Positions 12,491 through 20,677 of a stretch of 53,288 nucleotides of DNA are shown piece after piece. The notes beneath the pieces are model-generated. The model worked only from the letters and a program-made list of their open reading frames with translations, was not told the DNA's origin and did no database searches. The position numbers and the translations under genes are program-made. Origin of the DNA: SICU01 sp964408235 (GTDB taxonomy: Archaea > Nanobdellota > Nanobdellia > Pacearchaeales > GW2011-AR1); assembly GCA_964408235.1 (NCBI GenBank), contig CAYOYN010000005.1:1-53288 (forward strand), written 5' to 3'. Positions within the stretch are counted from its first letter, which is position 1. Each line of letters starts with the position of its first letter.

Positions 12491-13957
12491 TTAAGTAATA
12501 ACAATTGGCTTTTGTTTCATGAAAAATTTGACTGCTTCCTTTAATTTTATTTTTGATTCTGAGAAAATAGTCATTAATTTGTCACCTTTTGAAATCTTTT
12601 CACCTACATGTTTGTAAATAAATAATCCTGAAGCTTTATCTACAGGACAGCCAGCAATTCTAGCAATATAATTTATATTTTGATTGCTTATTTTTTGTAT
12701 TGTTCCGGAGTGGCTAGATATTAGAGTATGGTGAAATTTTGCTTCTGGAAGCCAAGATTTTGCATCTCCGCCTTGAGCAGAAATTATTTCTGAAAATTTC
12801 TTGTATGCTTGACCGGAATAAAGAGCTTCTTTTGCTTTGATTATTCCTTTGCCTTGCTTAGCTTTTCCAGCCATTTCAATTATATTTCCTGCAAGTAAAA
12901 GCGCTTTTTCTTCTAGATCTTTTGGAGAATTGTCCTGTTTTAAAACTCTTAGAACATCTTTCATTTCTAATATTGGACCTATTCCTTGACCTATTGGCTC
13001 CTTACCTTCGGTTAGAATAGTTTTTACTTTGATGCCTAACTTGCCCCCTATTAAAGCAAATAATTTACTTAACTTTTCTCCTCTTTCCTTTGATACCTTT
13101 GCCCCTTCACCATATGGGATGTCAATTAGGACGTGCGTGCTTCCTACTGAAATCTTCTTGGCTAAAATTGAAGCAATTAATTGAGATTCTGGATCTACTC
13201 TAAGAATTTTTTCAACCCTTATTAATTTGTCATCTGCTGGAGCAAGCCCTAGTGAACCACCCCATACCAAACAAGCTCCTGTCTTTCTCACAACTTTTTT
13301 CAAATTTGAAATTGAAAGATTTACTGGTGCAATTGATTCTATTGTATCTGCAGTACCAGCAGCTGAAATTATTGCCCTTGAAGAGGTTTTAGGCATAATT
13401 ATTCCGAGAGATGCACAAATGGACACGACGATAGGAGTCGTTCTATTCCCTGGTATACCTCCTATGCAATGTTTATCTGCAACTATTTTGTAAGGCCAGT
13501 TTATCTTGTTACCAGTATTTACTATTGCCTTGGTTAGATTAATAGTTTCTTGAAGAGAAGGCTCACAATGAACCATGGTAGAAATGAAATAGGCTATTTC
13601 TGCTTCAGTTAAAAGATTATTGACTATATCAGACATTATCTTTTCCAATTCTTTTAATGAGTACTCGCGACAACCCTTTTGATTTTGTAAGATAAATGAG
13701 CTCTCAGCTATTTCTGAAGGGAGAATTTCAACATATCCTTTATGTTTGATATTAGAAGCTAATTCCTCAGATATGGCCGCTTCATTTTTTTTAATTAAAC
13801 CTCTGGCTAAATCTGCAACCGCGATAAATGTATCTCCATTCCACTTTATTGCAACCCTATCACCTGTATGAACCCCCATTTTTTTTGCAGAAGACTCATG
13901 CAAGAAAATTACAGGTTTACCTGCAGAAATTTTCAAAAGTTTTAATTTCAACCTCAT
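12491..13957 (-). CDS. deoA: AMP phosphorylase (archaeal thymidine-phosphorylase family)
   Basis: This 488-residue protein matches archaeal AMP phosphorylase. The extra N-terminal domain (residues 1-85) distinguishes it from bacterial thymidine phosphorylase. The phosphate and ribose site motifs follow: DKHCIGGIPGNRTTPI (161-176) and TSSRAIISAAGTADTIE (191-207). The usual Ser in the DKHS motif is Cys here. The enzyme converts AMP and phosphate to adenine and ribose-1,5-bisphosphate. With the R15P-isomerase-like gene (30506-31303) it would make ribulose-1,5-bisphosphate for a type III RuBisCO, not encoded here. A TATA-like ATTTTTAAAGA centred about 25 nt upstream predicts a leaderless mRNA. 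Confidence 0.9.
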   Translation of the reverse strand: MRLKLKLLKISAGKPVIFLHESSAKKMGVHTGDRVAIKWNGDTFIAVADLARGLIKKNEAAISEELASNIKHKGYVEILPSEIAESSFILQNQKGCREYSLKELEKIMSDIVNNLLTEAEIAYFISTMVHCEPSLQETINLTKAIVNTGNKINWPYKIVADKHCIGGIPGNRTTPIVVSICASLGIIMPKTSSRAIISAAGTADTIESIAPVNLSISNLKKVVRKTGACLVWGGSLGLAPADDKLIRVEKILRVDPESQLIASILAKKISVGSTHVLIDIPYGEGAKVSKERGEKLSKLFALIGGKLGIKVKTILTEGKEPIGQGIGPILEMKDVLRVLKQDNSPKDLEEKALLLAGNIIEMAGKAKQGKGIIKAKEALYSGQAYKKFSEIISAQGGDAKSWLPEAKFHHTLISSHSGTIQKISNQNINYIARIAGCPVDKASGLFIYKHVGEKISKGDKLMTIFSESKIKLKEAVKFFMKQKPIVIT

Positions 13958-13987
13958 TTAACTAGTTAGAATTAAGATCTTTAAAAA

Positions 13988-15022
13988 TTATTCCGCTGGA
14001 GAGAACATGTCTGAAAGAGTTCCATCTTTGTAGGCTTTCAAGAACAATATCAGATAAGCTAAGATCAATGGTCCCAAAATAAGCCCTATAATGTTAAAGA
14101 CGAATAATCCTCCAATCATTCCAACTAGTACCACAACTGATGAAACACCTGCTTTTCTCGATACTATGTAAGGCCTAAGAATATTATCTATGGTTGACAC
14201 AAAAAAGCCACAATAAACTGCAAAAGCTAATGCAAGACCGACATTTCCTGCAACTAACATTGTTACTGCAACAGGGATCCAAATGAACCATGGACCAACC
14301 ATTGGAAGCATGGATGCGAACATTCCAAGAATTGTTAATGTAAGGGCCTTAGGAACTCCAAAGATTAACAATCCAAGACCTAGTGCAAGACCCTGAATTA
14401 TACCGACTATGATGTAACCATAGATAATAGAAGAAGTGATATCCTTGAATCTTGTAACTAAAACTGTTTCTTTATCTTTTCTGAAAGGAGATATCCCTGA
14501 AATAAACTCGCGTAAACCTTCTTGGTCTCTTAATGCAAAGAAAAATACGAAAAGTATTACTGCGAGATTAAGAAGTACAGTTGGAAGACTTTGTAAAAGC
14601 CCTATGAAATAATTGAATATTGTCGAGGCCAAATTACCTGTGAATTGAATTATAATAGTGGTTAATTTTTCATTAAATTCTGTTGTTCCGGAAGGAAAAA
14701 GTTGAGTAACGACTTTTGAAAAATCAATATTTTGGCTTAAATTAAATAGGTCAAAAATTTGCTGAACTATAACCGGAATTGTAAACCATAGAGGGATTAT
14801 AATGATTAAGAGGACTAGAAGACACATTATTGTTGCTGAAATATTTCTAGCGTGGATCGTTCTATAAACTATTTTGTAAACAGGTGAAAAAATATAAGCT
14901 AAAATTAATCCACCGAATATAGAAAGCACAATTGGTCTGATTATTAAGAAAGCAGCTATTGCCAAAAGCAAGAGAACTGCTGAAACAAATATGCGCCTAA
15001 TATCCTTATTTGACAATGCCAT
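13988..15022 (-). CDS. AI-2E family (PerM/UPF0118) membrane transporter
   Basis: This 344-residue protein has about eight membrane segments. It opens with a hairpin pair (ILLAIAAFLIIRPIVLSIFGG and the SATIMCLLVLLIIIIPLWFT segment), has a soluble middle region (about 95-135), and contains FALRDQEGLREFISGISPF and the family's LPMVGPWFIWIPVA and GPLILAYLILFLKAY motifs. Family members export small molecules or ions, but the substrate cannot be told from sequence. The TATA centred about 26 nt upstream is separate from that of the divergent gene at 15126. The stop lies about 30 bp before the AMP phosphorylase start, which has its own TATA. Confidence 0.85.
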   Translation of the reverse strand: MALSNKDIRRIFVSAVLLLLAIAAFLIIRPIVLSIFGGLILAYIFSPVYKIVYRTIHARNISATIMCLLVLLIIIIPLWFTIPVIVQQIFDLFNLSQNIDFSKVVTQLFPSGTTEFNEKLTTIIIQFTGNLASTIFNYFIGLLQSLPTVLLNLAVILFVFFFALRDQEGLREFISGISPFRKDKETVLVTRFKDITSSIIYGYIIVGIIQGLALGLGLLIFGVPKALTLTILGMFASMLPMVGPWFIWIPVAVTMLVAGNVGLALAFAVYCGFFVSTIDNILRPYIVSRKAGVSSVVVLVGMIGGLFVFNIIGLILGPLILAYLILFLKAYKDGTLSDMFSPAE

Positions 15023-15125
15023 AGTTTTCCGACGGTTTTTCTATATATAAATTTTCGTAAGACTTCAGAAACGATCGAAAAATTATTTTTGAAAAATTTA
15101 TAAAGGAAGTTTTACAGGATAGACT

Positions 15126-15824
15126 ATGGATTTTTTCATTCACAAGCTATGTTCTGGTAAAACAGATGAACTTGCACACTTGCAGTTTGAAAAATATAGC
15201 AGAGGTTTGTTCAAGAATAAAGCTATAGTGCAGGCAAAATATTCTAAAGATAGTTATTCTTTTGTAACTACCAGTGAATATGCATCAGAATTTGTCAGAG
15301 CTTGTGCTGAAGAACTTGGAGACTCAAAAGCAAAGATTGAAGGGGTAATAATCTCTACTAAAGCTCTTCCTGAGAATATAAGATACGGAGATATTTCTCA
15401 ATTTATGGGTGTAAAGAAATATTCAATTTCTGGTGAAATGACAGGGGATGAAATAATCTCTATTTGTGATTCTGTACCTAGGGCTTTTATTGCACTTTCT
15501 TTTTCCACTCCTAAAAGTGAACTTAAAATAAAACCTAAGGCTCCTAAATCTGCTAAACCTGGCACTAATGATGAGGATGTTAAAGTAGATTTTTGTAAAT
15601 TAAAAACTACTAACCCTGAATTTGCTAAAAAATTGTTTTTTGATTCTCATGAATTCAAAAAAGCTGAGGCAAGACATGATTTTAACATCTTAGATATTGA
15701 AGTTCCTAAAGATGAAAAAGATCCAGTAAAAATGAGAGAAAGAGCAATAAGAAAAGGAAAGATAATAAGGAAATTAATCGTCAATGATTCTGAAAGCCAA
15801 AAGGAATATAGTTTTTCAGCGTAA
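15126..15824 (+). CDS. Soluble protein of unknown function, two-domain
   Basis: I do not recognise this 232-residue protein. Residues 1-135 look like an alpha/beta domain (IHKLCSGKTDELAHLQFEKY start, FVTTSEYASEFVRACAEEL, IEGVIISTKALPENI). A Lys/Pro-rich linker (about 136-152) joins it to a charged helical domain (about 155-232). That domain ends in a strongly basic stretch, RERAIRKGKIIRKLIV, which could bind nucleic acid. The TATA TTTATAAAG centred about 26 nt upstream predicts leaderless expression. It is divergent from the AI-2E transporter and has no operon partner; DoxX downstream has its own promoter. Confidence 0.6.
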   Translation: MDFFIHKLCSGKTDELAHLQFEKYSRGLFKNKAIVQAKYSKDSYSFVTTSEYASEFVRACAEELGDSKAKIEGVIISTKALPENIRYGDISQFMGVKKYSISGEMTGDEIISICDSVPRAFIALSFSTPKSELKIKPKAPKSAKPGTNDEDVKVDFCKLKTTNPEFAKKLFFDSHEFKKAEARHDFNILDIEVPKDEKDPVKMRERAIRKGKIIRKLIVNDSESQKEYSFSA

Positions 15825-15872
15825 TTGAAAACTTTATATAGTTCTTAAAATTATTTTGTTTAGGAGGTTTTT

Positions 15873-16217
15873 ATGAATACTAAAAATATTGCATTAGTAA
15901 ATCGCATACTTCTTGGACTTGTTATGCTTGTCCCTGGGCTATTGAAATTATTCGGTGGCGCAGATGGAGTTTCCGGAATGTTATCTGGAATTGCATTATT
16001 CTCTTGGGCACCAGCTTTCTGGGCTTGGGTATTAATCATTTCAGAAATTGTTTTCGGTATAGCGATTTTAGCTAACTGGAGATTGCATTATACAGTTTGG
16101 CCGCCTATAGTAATTATGCTAGTGGCAGGATTGACTGTTAACTGGGGCAAATGGCCCTCAGTACTTATGCACCTAGTCATTGCATCAAACTATTTGATGC
16201 TTAGAAAATCAAAGTAA
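15873..16217 (+). CDS. DoxX family membrane protein
   Basis: This 114-residue protein has four membrane helices in the DoxX pattern: LVNRILLGLVMLVPGLLKLF, a GL-rich loop (GGADGVSGMLSG), FWAWVLIISEIVFGIAILANW, then two closing helices. DoxX-type proteins are linked to respiratory or redox complexes and oxidative-stress systems, but the exact role is open. It is one of the few first genes here with a classical strong Shine-Dalgarno, GGAGG (15863-15867), five bases before the ATG. The TATA (15833-15840) is about 36 nt upstream, giving a short leader. It is translated in a different way from its leaderless neighbours. Confidence 0.82.
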   Translation: MNTKNIALVNRILLGLVMLVPGLLKLFGGADGVSGMLSGIALFSWAPAFWAWVLIISEIVFGIAILANWRLHYTVWPPIVIMLVAGLTVNWGKWPSVLMHLVIASNYLMLRKSK

Positions 16218-16221
16218 TTTG

Positions 16222-16250
16222 ATTTTTTCCTATTTATTTTATTTTTTATT
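16222..16250 (+). terminator. Oligo-T terminator after DoxX
   Basis: Two T-tracts and TTTATTTTATTTTTTATT follow the DoxX stop. They match in style the tracts after uL12 and uL11 and separate DoxX from the large ribosomal operon. Confidence 0.55.
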
Positions 16251-16316
16251 ATTAAATAATAGATCAAGACCAGAGTTCTAGGTAAGGTTTAAATACTATC
16301 AATTAAGAAAAAAGAA

Positions 16317-16398
16317 GTAGAAGTTGAATCGAATGTCAAGCGGTTGCTAACGCGACGACATTTAAATCGGAAGAGTTGCTCCATAAACACAATGGAAC
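16317..16398 (+). promoter_or_regulatory. Structured leader of the large ribosomal-protein operon
   Basis: The TATA-like GTTTAAATA (16287-16295) predicts transcription from about 16317, so the uL3 mRNA has a leader of about 80 nt. Bases 16332-16337 (AATGTC) pair with 16357-16362 (GACATT). Inside, GTTGC (16343-16347) pairs with GCGAC (16352-16356) around a TAAC loop, with a 5-nt bulge on the 5' side only. This bulged hairpin could be a protein-binding site for feedback by an operon product. A small GAG/CTC hairpin follows near 16373. The promoter of the 11-kb operon appears to be only here. Confidence 0.5.
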
Positions 16399-17325
16399 AT
16401 GAAAATATCAAGACCAAGGTATGGAAGTTTGCAATTTTGGCCTCGTAAAAGGGCAGAAAGATTTTTACCTAGTGTAAACTGGGATGCAATAAAAGGTGAG
16501 GGATTCTTAGGATTTATATCATACAAAGCTGGAATGGCTACTGCAATAGTAAAGGATGCTACTCCTAAATCAATGACTCCTGGAAAGAAAATGGCAGTTC
16601 CAGTTACTTTCCTAGAAATGCCACCTATGAGAATATATTCAGTAAGATTCTATAAGAATGGCAAGGTAATGACTGAAGTTGTTGTTTCTAATGATCGCGA
16701 ATTGAAGAGAATTGTTAAAGTTTCAAAGAATCTTACAAAGAATGTTGATTCTGTTGAGGGATATGATGATATAAGAGTTATTGCATATTCAGTCCCTAAA
16801 GAAATAGGCTTAAAAAAAACACCTGATATGATTGAAATTGGTATTGGTGGAAAAGACAAATTGAACTTTGTTAAGAATTATATTGGAAAAGACATAACAG
16901 TTGCAGATTTGAAAGGAGATTTATTTGATGTTAGAGGGTTAACAAAGGGTAAGGGATTATCTGGACCAGTACATAGATTCGGAATTAGCTTGAAACAACA
17001 CAAATCTGAAAAGGGAGTTAGAAAGCCTGGTAGTTTAGGTCCATGGCACCCTGCTAGAGTTATCTTCAGAGTACCTTTGTCCGGACAATTAGGTATGTTT
17101 TCTAGACCTCATTACAATTTGAAAGTTTTAGCTTCAAGTTCGATGGCTTCAGATAAAGTAAAATTAAAGTCATTCAGAAATTATGGAAATATCAAATCTA
17201 ATTACATCGTATTGCATGGAAGCGTACAAGGTCCTGCAAAGAGACAAATCTTATTGACTAGTCCTTTAAGACCTTCTTTAAAACAAACAAGAAAGAAACT
17301 TGAAATGATAGAGGTACACATATGA
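16399..17325 (+). CDS. rpl3: Ribosomal protein uL3
   Basis: This 308-residue protein is an archaeal/eukaryotic-type uL3. The N-terminal extension SRPRYGSLQFWPRKRAERF reaches toward the peptidyl-transferase centre, followed by the beta-barrel (GFISYKAGMATAIV) and the conserved loop with HRFGISLKQHKSEKG and PWHPARV. It is one of the first proteins to assemble on 23S rRNA. It is the first gene of the operon. An out-of-frame ATG seven bases upstream (16392) opens an overlapping 18-codon frame. The stop overlaps the uL4 ATG by 4 nt (ATGA). Confidence 0.95.
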   Translation: MKISRPRYGSLQFWPRKRAERFLPSVNWDAIKGEGFLGFISYKAGMATAIVKDATPKSMTPGKKMAVPVTFLEMPPMRIYSVRFYKNGKVMTEVVVSNDRELKRIVKVSKNLTKNVDSVEGYDDIRVIAYSVPKEIGLKKTPDMIEIGIGGKDKLNFVKNYIGKDITVADLKGDLFDVRGLTKGKGLSGPVHRFGISLKQHKSEKGVRKPGSLGPWHPARVIFRVPLSGQLGMFSRPHYNLKVLASSSMASDKVKLKSFRNYGNIKSNYIVLHGSVQGPAKRQILLTSPLRPSLKQTRKKLEMIEVHI

Positions 17326-18086
17326 AAGCAACATCCTACGACTTGAAGGGTCAAAAGAATTCTGAAATTAGTTTACCAAGTATATTTGGTTCAAAAATAA
17401 GAGAAGATATAGTATTGAAGTATTATGAAGCTGATAAGGAATTCCACCCTTATGCACCATCACCACTTGCTGGAAGAAAACACTCTGCTTCTGGAACCAT
17501 AAGTCACAGAAGACATGAATGGAAAGGGCATTACGGTAAAGGTATTTCAAGAAACCCAAGAAAGGCAATGTGGAGGCGTGGAACTCAGTTTTACTGGGTG
17601 GGTGCTGAAGTTAACATGGCAAGAGGCGGAAGAGCAGTCCACACTCCAAAAGTATCTTACAGAGAGAGAAAAATAAATGAAAATGAAATGAAAATAGCAA
17701 TGCATTCTGCAATTGCCTCAACTGCTAAAAAAGAATTTGTATCTAAGAGATACCAAAGATTGGCAGACTTCAAAGGAGAAATTCCAATGATTATATCTCA
17801 TGCAGAAAAAATGAAAACAAAACAATTAATTGAGATATTAAAGAAAATGCTTGGAGATAAGTATGAGGTAGCATTACAAGTTAAAGATGTAAGAAGCGGT
17901 AAAGGAAAAATGAGAAATAGAAAATATAAGTCTAATGCAGGATTATTATTTGTTAAAGCAAAAGATGAAAAGATTTCTTTGAAAGGCGTTGACGTCGTAA
18001 ATGCAAAAGATTTGACAATTGCAGATTTATATCCTCTGGGAAGACTTACTTTATATACTGAGCAATCACTGAAGGAGCTAAAATAA
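17322..18086 (+). CDS. rpl4: Ribosomal protein uL4
   Basis: This 254-residue archaeal uL4 has the long internal loop that lines the exit tunnel (RRHEWKGHYGKGISRNPRK and RRGTQFYWVGAEVNMARGG), followed by the globular domain with MKIAMHSAIASTA. The bacterial homologue represses the S10 operon by binding its leader. Whether archaeal uL4 does this with the structured leader upstream of uL3 is unknown. A GAGG-type site lies before the ATG within the uL3 end. Confidence 0.95.
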   Translation: MKATSYDLKGQKNSEISLPSIFGSKIREDIVLKYYEADKEFHPYAPSPLAGRKHSASGTISHRRHEWKGHYGKGISRNPRKAMWRRGTQFYWVGAEVNMARGGRAVHTPKVSYRERKINENEMKIAMHSAIASTAKKEFVSKRYQRLADFKGEIPMIISHAEKMKTKQLIEILKKMLGDKYEVALQVKDVRSGKGKMRNRKYKSNAGLLFVKAKDEKISLKGVDVVNAKDLTIADLYPLGRLTLYTEQSLKELK

Positions 18087-18087
18087 A

Positions 18088-18327
18088 ATGTTAAAACCAA
18101 TTACATCCGAAAAAGCAGTAAAATTGATAGATTTAGAGAATACTTTATTATTTGAAACAGATAGAAGGGAAAGCAAAGATATAATTGCAAAAGAAGTTGA
18201 AAGCATTTTCAAAGTCAAAGTTGCAAAAGTAAGAACATTAACTCGCGGAAACAAAAAGTACGCTTACGTTAAATTAGCTAAAGAAAATCCGGCAATTGAT
18301 GTCGCGACTAAACTAGGGATGATCTAA
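18088..18327 (+). CDS. rpl23: Ribosomal protein uL23
   Basis: This 79-residue compact uL23 begins LKPITSEKAVKLIDLENTL and contains the KVKVAKVRTLTRGNKKYAYVKL strand pair. It sits at the tunnel exit, where it contacts SRP and the Sec translocon. A GGAG site lies within the uL4 end, and the ATG follows the uL4 stop by one base. Length is normal for archaea. Confidence 0.94.
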   Translation: MLKPITSEKAVKLIDLENTLLFETDRRESKDIIAKEVESIFKVKVAKVRTLTRGNKKYAYVKLAKENPAIDVATKLGMI

Positions 18328-18328
18328 T

Positions 18329-19036
18329 ATGGGTAAGAGAATTATTTCACAGGCAAGAGGTAAGGGAAGTTTATCCTACCAAGCACGTAAACAAGCATTC
18401 ATTTATAGGATTGGATATCCAAGTGACGTTGCTTCCGGTAATGCTGAAGTGATAAAAATATTACACTCTGCAGCTCACTCTGCTCCATTGATAAAATTAA
18501 AGCTTGGAAAGAGTATATTCTATAATGTAGCATTTAATGGGGTTATACGTGGCCAAAATATTGTTCTTGGCGGAATAGAGCCTACACCTGGAAACGTAGT
18601 TGCGTTAAAAGAAATACCTGTATCTACAAAGATTTACAATATCGAATTGAACCCTGGAGACGGAGGGAAAATGATAAGAACTTCTGGAAGTAGCGCTCAA
18701 CTTTACAAGAAATATGATGATGGAAAAATAGGAGTTTTAATGCCTAACAGAAATGAATTGAAACTTGATGGAGAATGTAGGGCTACTATTGGAGTTGTTG
18801 CCGGAGACGGAAGAAAACAGAAACCATTTATGAAAGCTGGAGCAGTACACTATAAAGCCCATGCTAGAAACAAACTATGGCCTCGTACTTCAGCATTAAA
18901 GACAAACGCTGTAGACCACCCATTCGGTTCAGGAAGAGGTAAGAGACCTAAATCAAAGACTGCTAAGAGAAACTCTCCTCCAGGTAGAAGAGTAGGACAC
19001 TTAGCTCCAAGAAGAACAGGAAGGACAAAGCGTTAA
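18329..19036 (+). CDS. rpl2: Ribosomal protein uL2
   Basis: This 235-residue protein is an archaeal uL2. It opens with the Gly/Arg-rich ISQARGKGS, continues with the OB/SH3 body and the signature VDHPFGSGRGKRP, whose histidine lies near the peptidyl-transferase centre and is needed for peptide-bond activity. It ends in a strongly basic tail. uL2 is among the most conserved large-subunit proteins. It starts one base after the uL23 stop with a GGGATGAT-type site. Confidence 0.96.
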   Translation: MGKRIISQARGKGSLSYQARKQAFIYRIGYPSDVASGNAEVIKILHSAAHSAPLIKLKLGKSIFYNVAFNGVIRGQNIVLGGIEPTPGNVVALKEIPVSTKIYNIELNPGDGGKMIRTSGSSAQLYKKYDDGKIGVLMPNRNELKLDGECRATIGVVAGDGRKQKPFMKAGAVHYKAHARNKLWPRTSALKTNAVDHPFGSGRGKRPKSKTAKRNSPPGRRVGHLAPRRTGRTKR

Positions 19037-19037
19037 A

Positions 19038-19439
19038 ATGGTAAAAGAAGTAATAAAAATGCGCGAGAAGAAATTTTACGGTCTTACTCTTGAGCAGTTG
19101 AAAGAACTTTCATTAAAGGACGTAACAAACTACATGCCTGCTAGAAGTAGACGTTCAATCATGAGACATCCTGAAATGGTTGAAAAGTTTGTAAAATCAG
19201 CGGAAGAAAAACTATCAAGAAAGAAGAAAATTAGAACTCATTTACGTGATTTGATTATTGTACCTAAAATGGTTGGAATGAATATTCAAATTTATAATGG
19301 TAAAACCTTTGAAGATGTTGCTATAGACATTGAAATGATAGGACATAGACTTGGAGAATTTGCACTAACAAGACAGAAAGTAAATCACTCTGCTGCTGGT
19401 ATAGGAGCAACTAGAGGAAGTAAGGCGGCTAAGAAGTAA
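19038..19439 (+). CDS. rps19: Ribosomal protein uS19
   Basis: This 133-residue uS19 of the archaeal type has an N-terminal extension before the core (SLKDVTNYMPARSRRSIMRH, LIIVPKMVGMNIQIYNGKTF, GHRLGEFALTRQKVNHSAAG). It binds the 16S rRNA head near the A-site and forms bridges to the large subunit. It follows uL2 by one base. The C-terminal GATRGSKAAKK is basic and flexible as expected. Confidence 0.95.
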   Translation: MVKEVIKMREKKFYGLTLEQLKELSLKDVTNYMPARSRRSIMRHPEMVEKFVKSAEEKLSRKKKIRTHLRDLIIVPKMVGMNIQIYNGKTFEDVAIDIEMIGHRLGEFALTRQKVNHSAAGIGATRGSKAAKK

Positions 19440-19440
19440 A

Positions 19441-19992
19441 ATGACTGAAAATAAAAAAACAACAATGAAAGAAGAAAAAACTCAAGCTACTCATAGTCAT
19501 GAGCATAAAGAAGAAGTTAAACATGAACATAAGCATGATGAAAAAGATCACAAACATGAAGAGAAAAAAGAAAAAATTGAAGTAAAGAGAGTCAAGAAAG
19601 ATCATGCAATAGTTAGAAACGATAGCGTACACATTTCAAAGAGACATGGAATGTATATTTGTTCATTCATAAAAGGAAAGACAGTTGACGTAGCAATTAA
19701 ACAGCTTGAAGAAGTAATTATGTTAAAGAGAGCTGTACCTTTCAAAGGAGAAATCCCTCATAGAAAAGGAGATATCATGTCTGGACGTTATCCTGTCGCT
19801 GCATCTAAAATATTTATCCCTATGCTTAAGAACTTAAAGGGAGCTGTTTTGTACAACGGTATGGACATAACAAAAACAAGAATATCTTCAGCATATACTA
19901 ACTTTGCTCCTAGACCTCAAAGAAGAGGCGGCATGAAAGGAAAGAGAGCATCCGTATTCATAGAAGCACGTGAAATTGGAGCAAATAAATAA
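19441..19992 (+). CDS. rpl22: Ribosomal protein uL22 with His/Lys/Glu-rich N-terminal extension
   Basis: Residues about 50-183 are a normal archaeal uL22 (VHISKRHGMYICSFIKGKTV, PFKGEIPHRKGDIMSGRYPV, YTNFAPRPQRRGGMKGKRAS) whose loop lines the exit tunnel. Residues 1-47 are extra and highly charged, with eight histidines between 18 and 39 in HSHEH, HEHKH and HKH clusters amid Lys and Glu. A second in-frame ATG at residue 9 would keep most of the extension. The segment looks able to bind metal such as Zn or Ni; this is inference. It lies between uS19 and uS3 with one-base spacers. Confidence 0.93.
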   Translation: MTENKKTTMKEEKTQATHSHEHKEEVKHEHKHDEKDHKHEEKKEKIEVKRVKKDHAIVRNDSVHISKRHGMYICSFIKGKTVDVAIKQLEEVIMLKRAVPFKGEIPHRKGDIMSGRYPVAASKIFIPMLKNLKGAVLYNGMDITKTRISSAYTNFAPRPQRRGGMKGKRASVFIEAREIGANK

Positions 19993-19993
19993 A

Positions 19994-20677
19994 ATGGAAG
20001 AAAAAAAATTCGTAAAATTCAAACAAGATGAACTTGGAATTAAAGAGTATGTAAAGCACTCTTTAGGAAAAGGAAGAATTAGTGACGTGAATATAGAATA
20101 TACTCCAGTGGGAGAAAAAATAATTATTTCTACAAACAGGCCAGGACTTGTTATTGGAAAAAGAGGAGAGAAAATAGAAGAGTTAACCTCCGTACTTAGA
20201 AAGAGATTTGCACTAGATAATCCTCATATTGATATAAAAGAAATTTCAAACGAAGCATTAGATGCGCAACTAGTTGCAGATTCAATTGCAATTCAACTTG
20301 AAAGAAAAGGATCTTTGAAATTCAAAATAATTGCATATAAGGCGCTTGACAGCATAATGAAAGCAGGAGCCCTTGGAGTAGAATTAGCACTTTCAGGTAA
20401 ATTGCCTAGTGAAAGAGCTAAGACTTGGAGATTCACTCAAGGATATCTTAAGAAAACTGGAGACCCTTCCAAAGTGGTTCATAAAGCAACTGCCCAAGCA
20501 AGAACTCAAATGGGAGTCATAGGAATAAAAGTAAGTATACTTCCACCTGGTGCTCACATACATGACCAGATTAAAGTAAATGATGCCTTGATGCATTTAA
20601 TACAACAAAATAAAACTGCTGAAGCTGAAAGAGTTCATGCTAAAAAACCTAAAAAGAAGAAGGAGGCCAGTGAATAA
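19994..20677 (+). CDS. rps3: Ribosomal protein uS3
   Basis: This 227-residue protein starts at ATG 19994. The frame is open from 19970, but the one-base spacing after the uL22 stop and the family start MEEKKFVKF favour this site. The KH domain has IIISTNRPGLVIGKRGEKI with the GxxG loop (IGKRGE). The C-terminal domain has LPSERAKTWRFTQGYLKKTG. It lines the mRNA entry channel of the small subunit and has helicase-like function. A Lys-rich end follows. The stop overlaps the uL29 start by one base. Confidence 0.95.
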   Translation: MEEKKFVKFKQDELGIKEYVKHSLGKGRISDVNIEYTPVGEKIIISTNRPGLVIGKRGEKIEELTSVLRKRFALDNPHIDIKEISNEALDAQLVADSIAIQLERKGSLKFKIIAYKALDSIMKAGALGVELALSGKLPSERAKTWRFTQGYLKKTGDPSKVVHKATAQARTQMGVIGIKVSILPPGAHIHDQIKVNDALMHLIQQNKTAEAERVHAKKPKKKKEASE

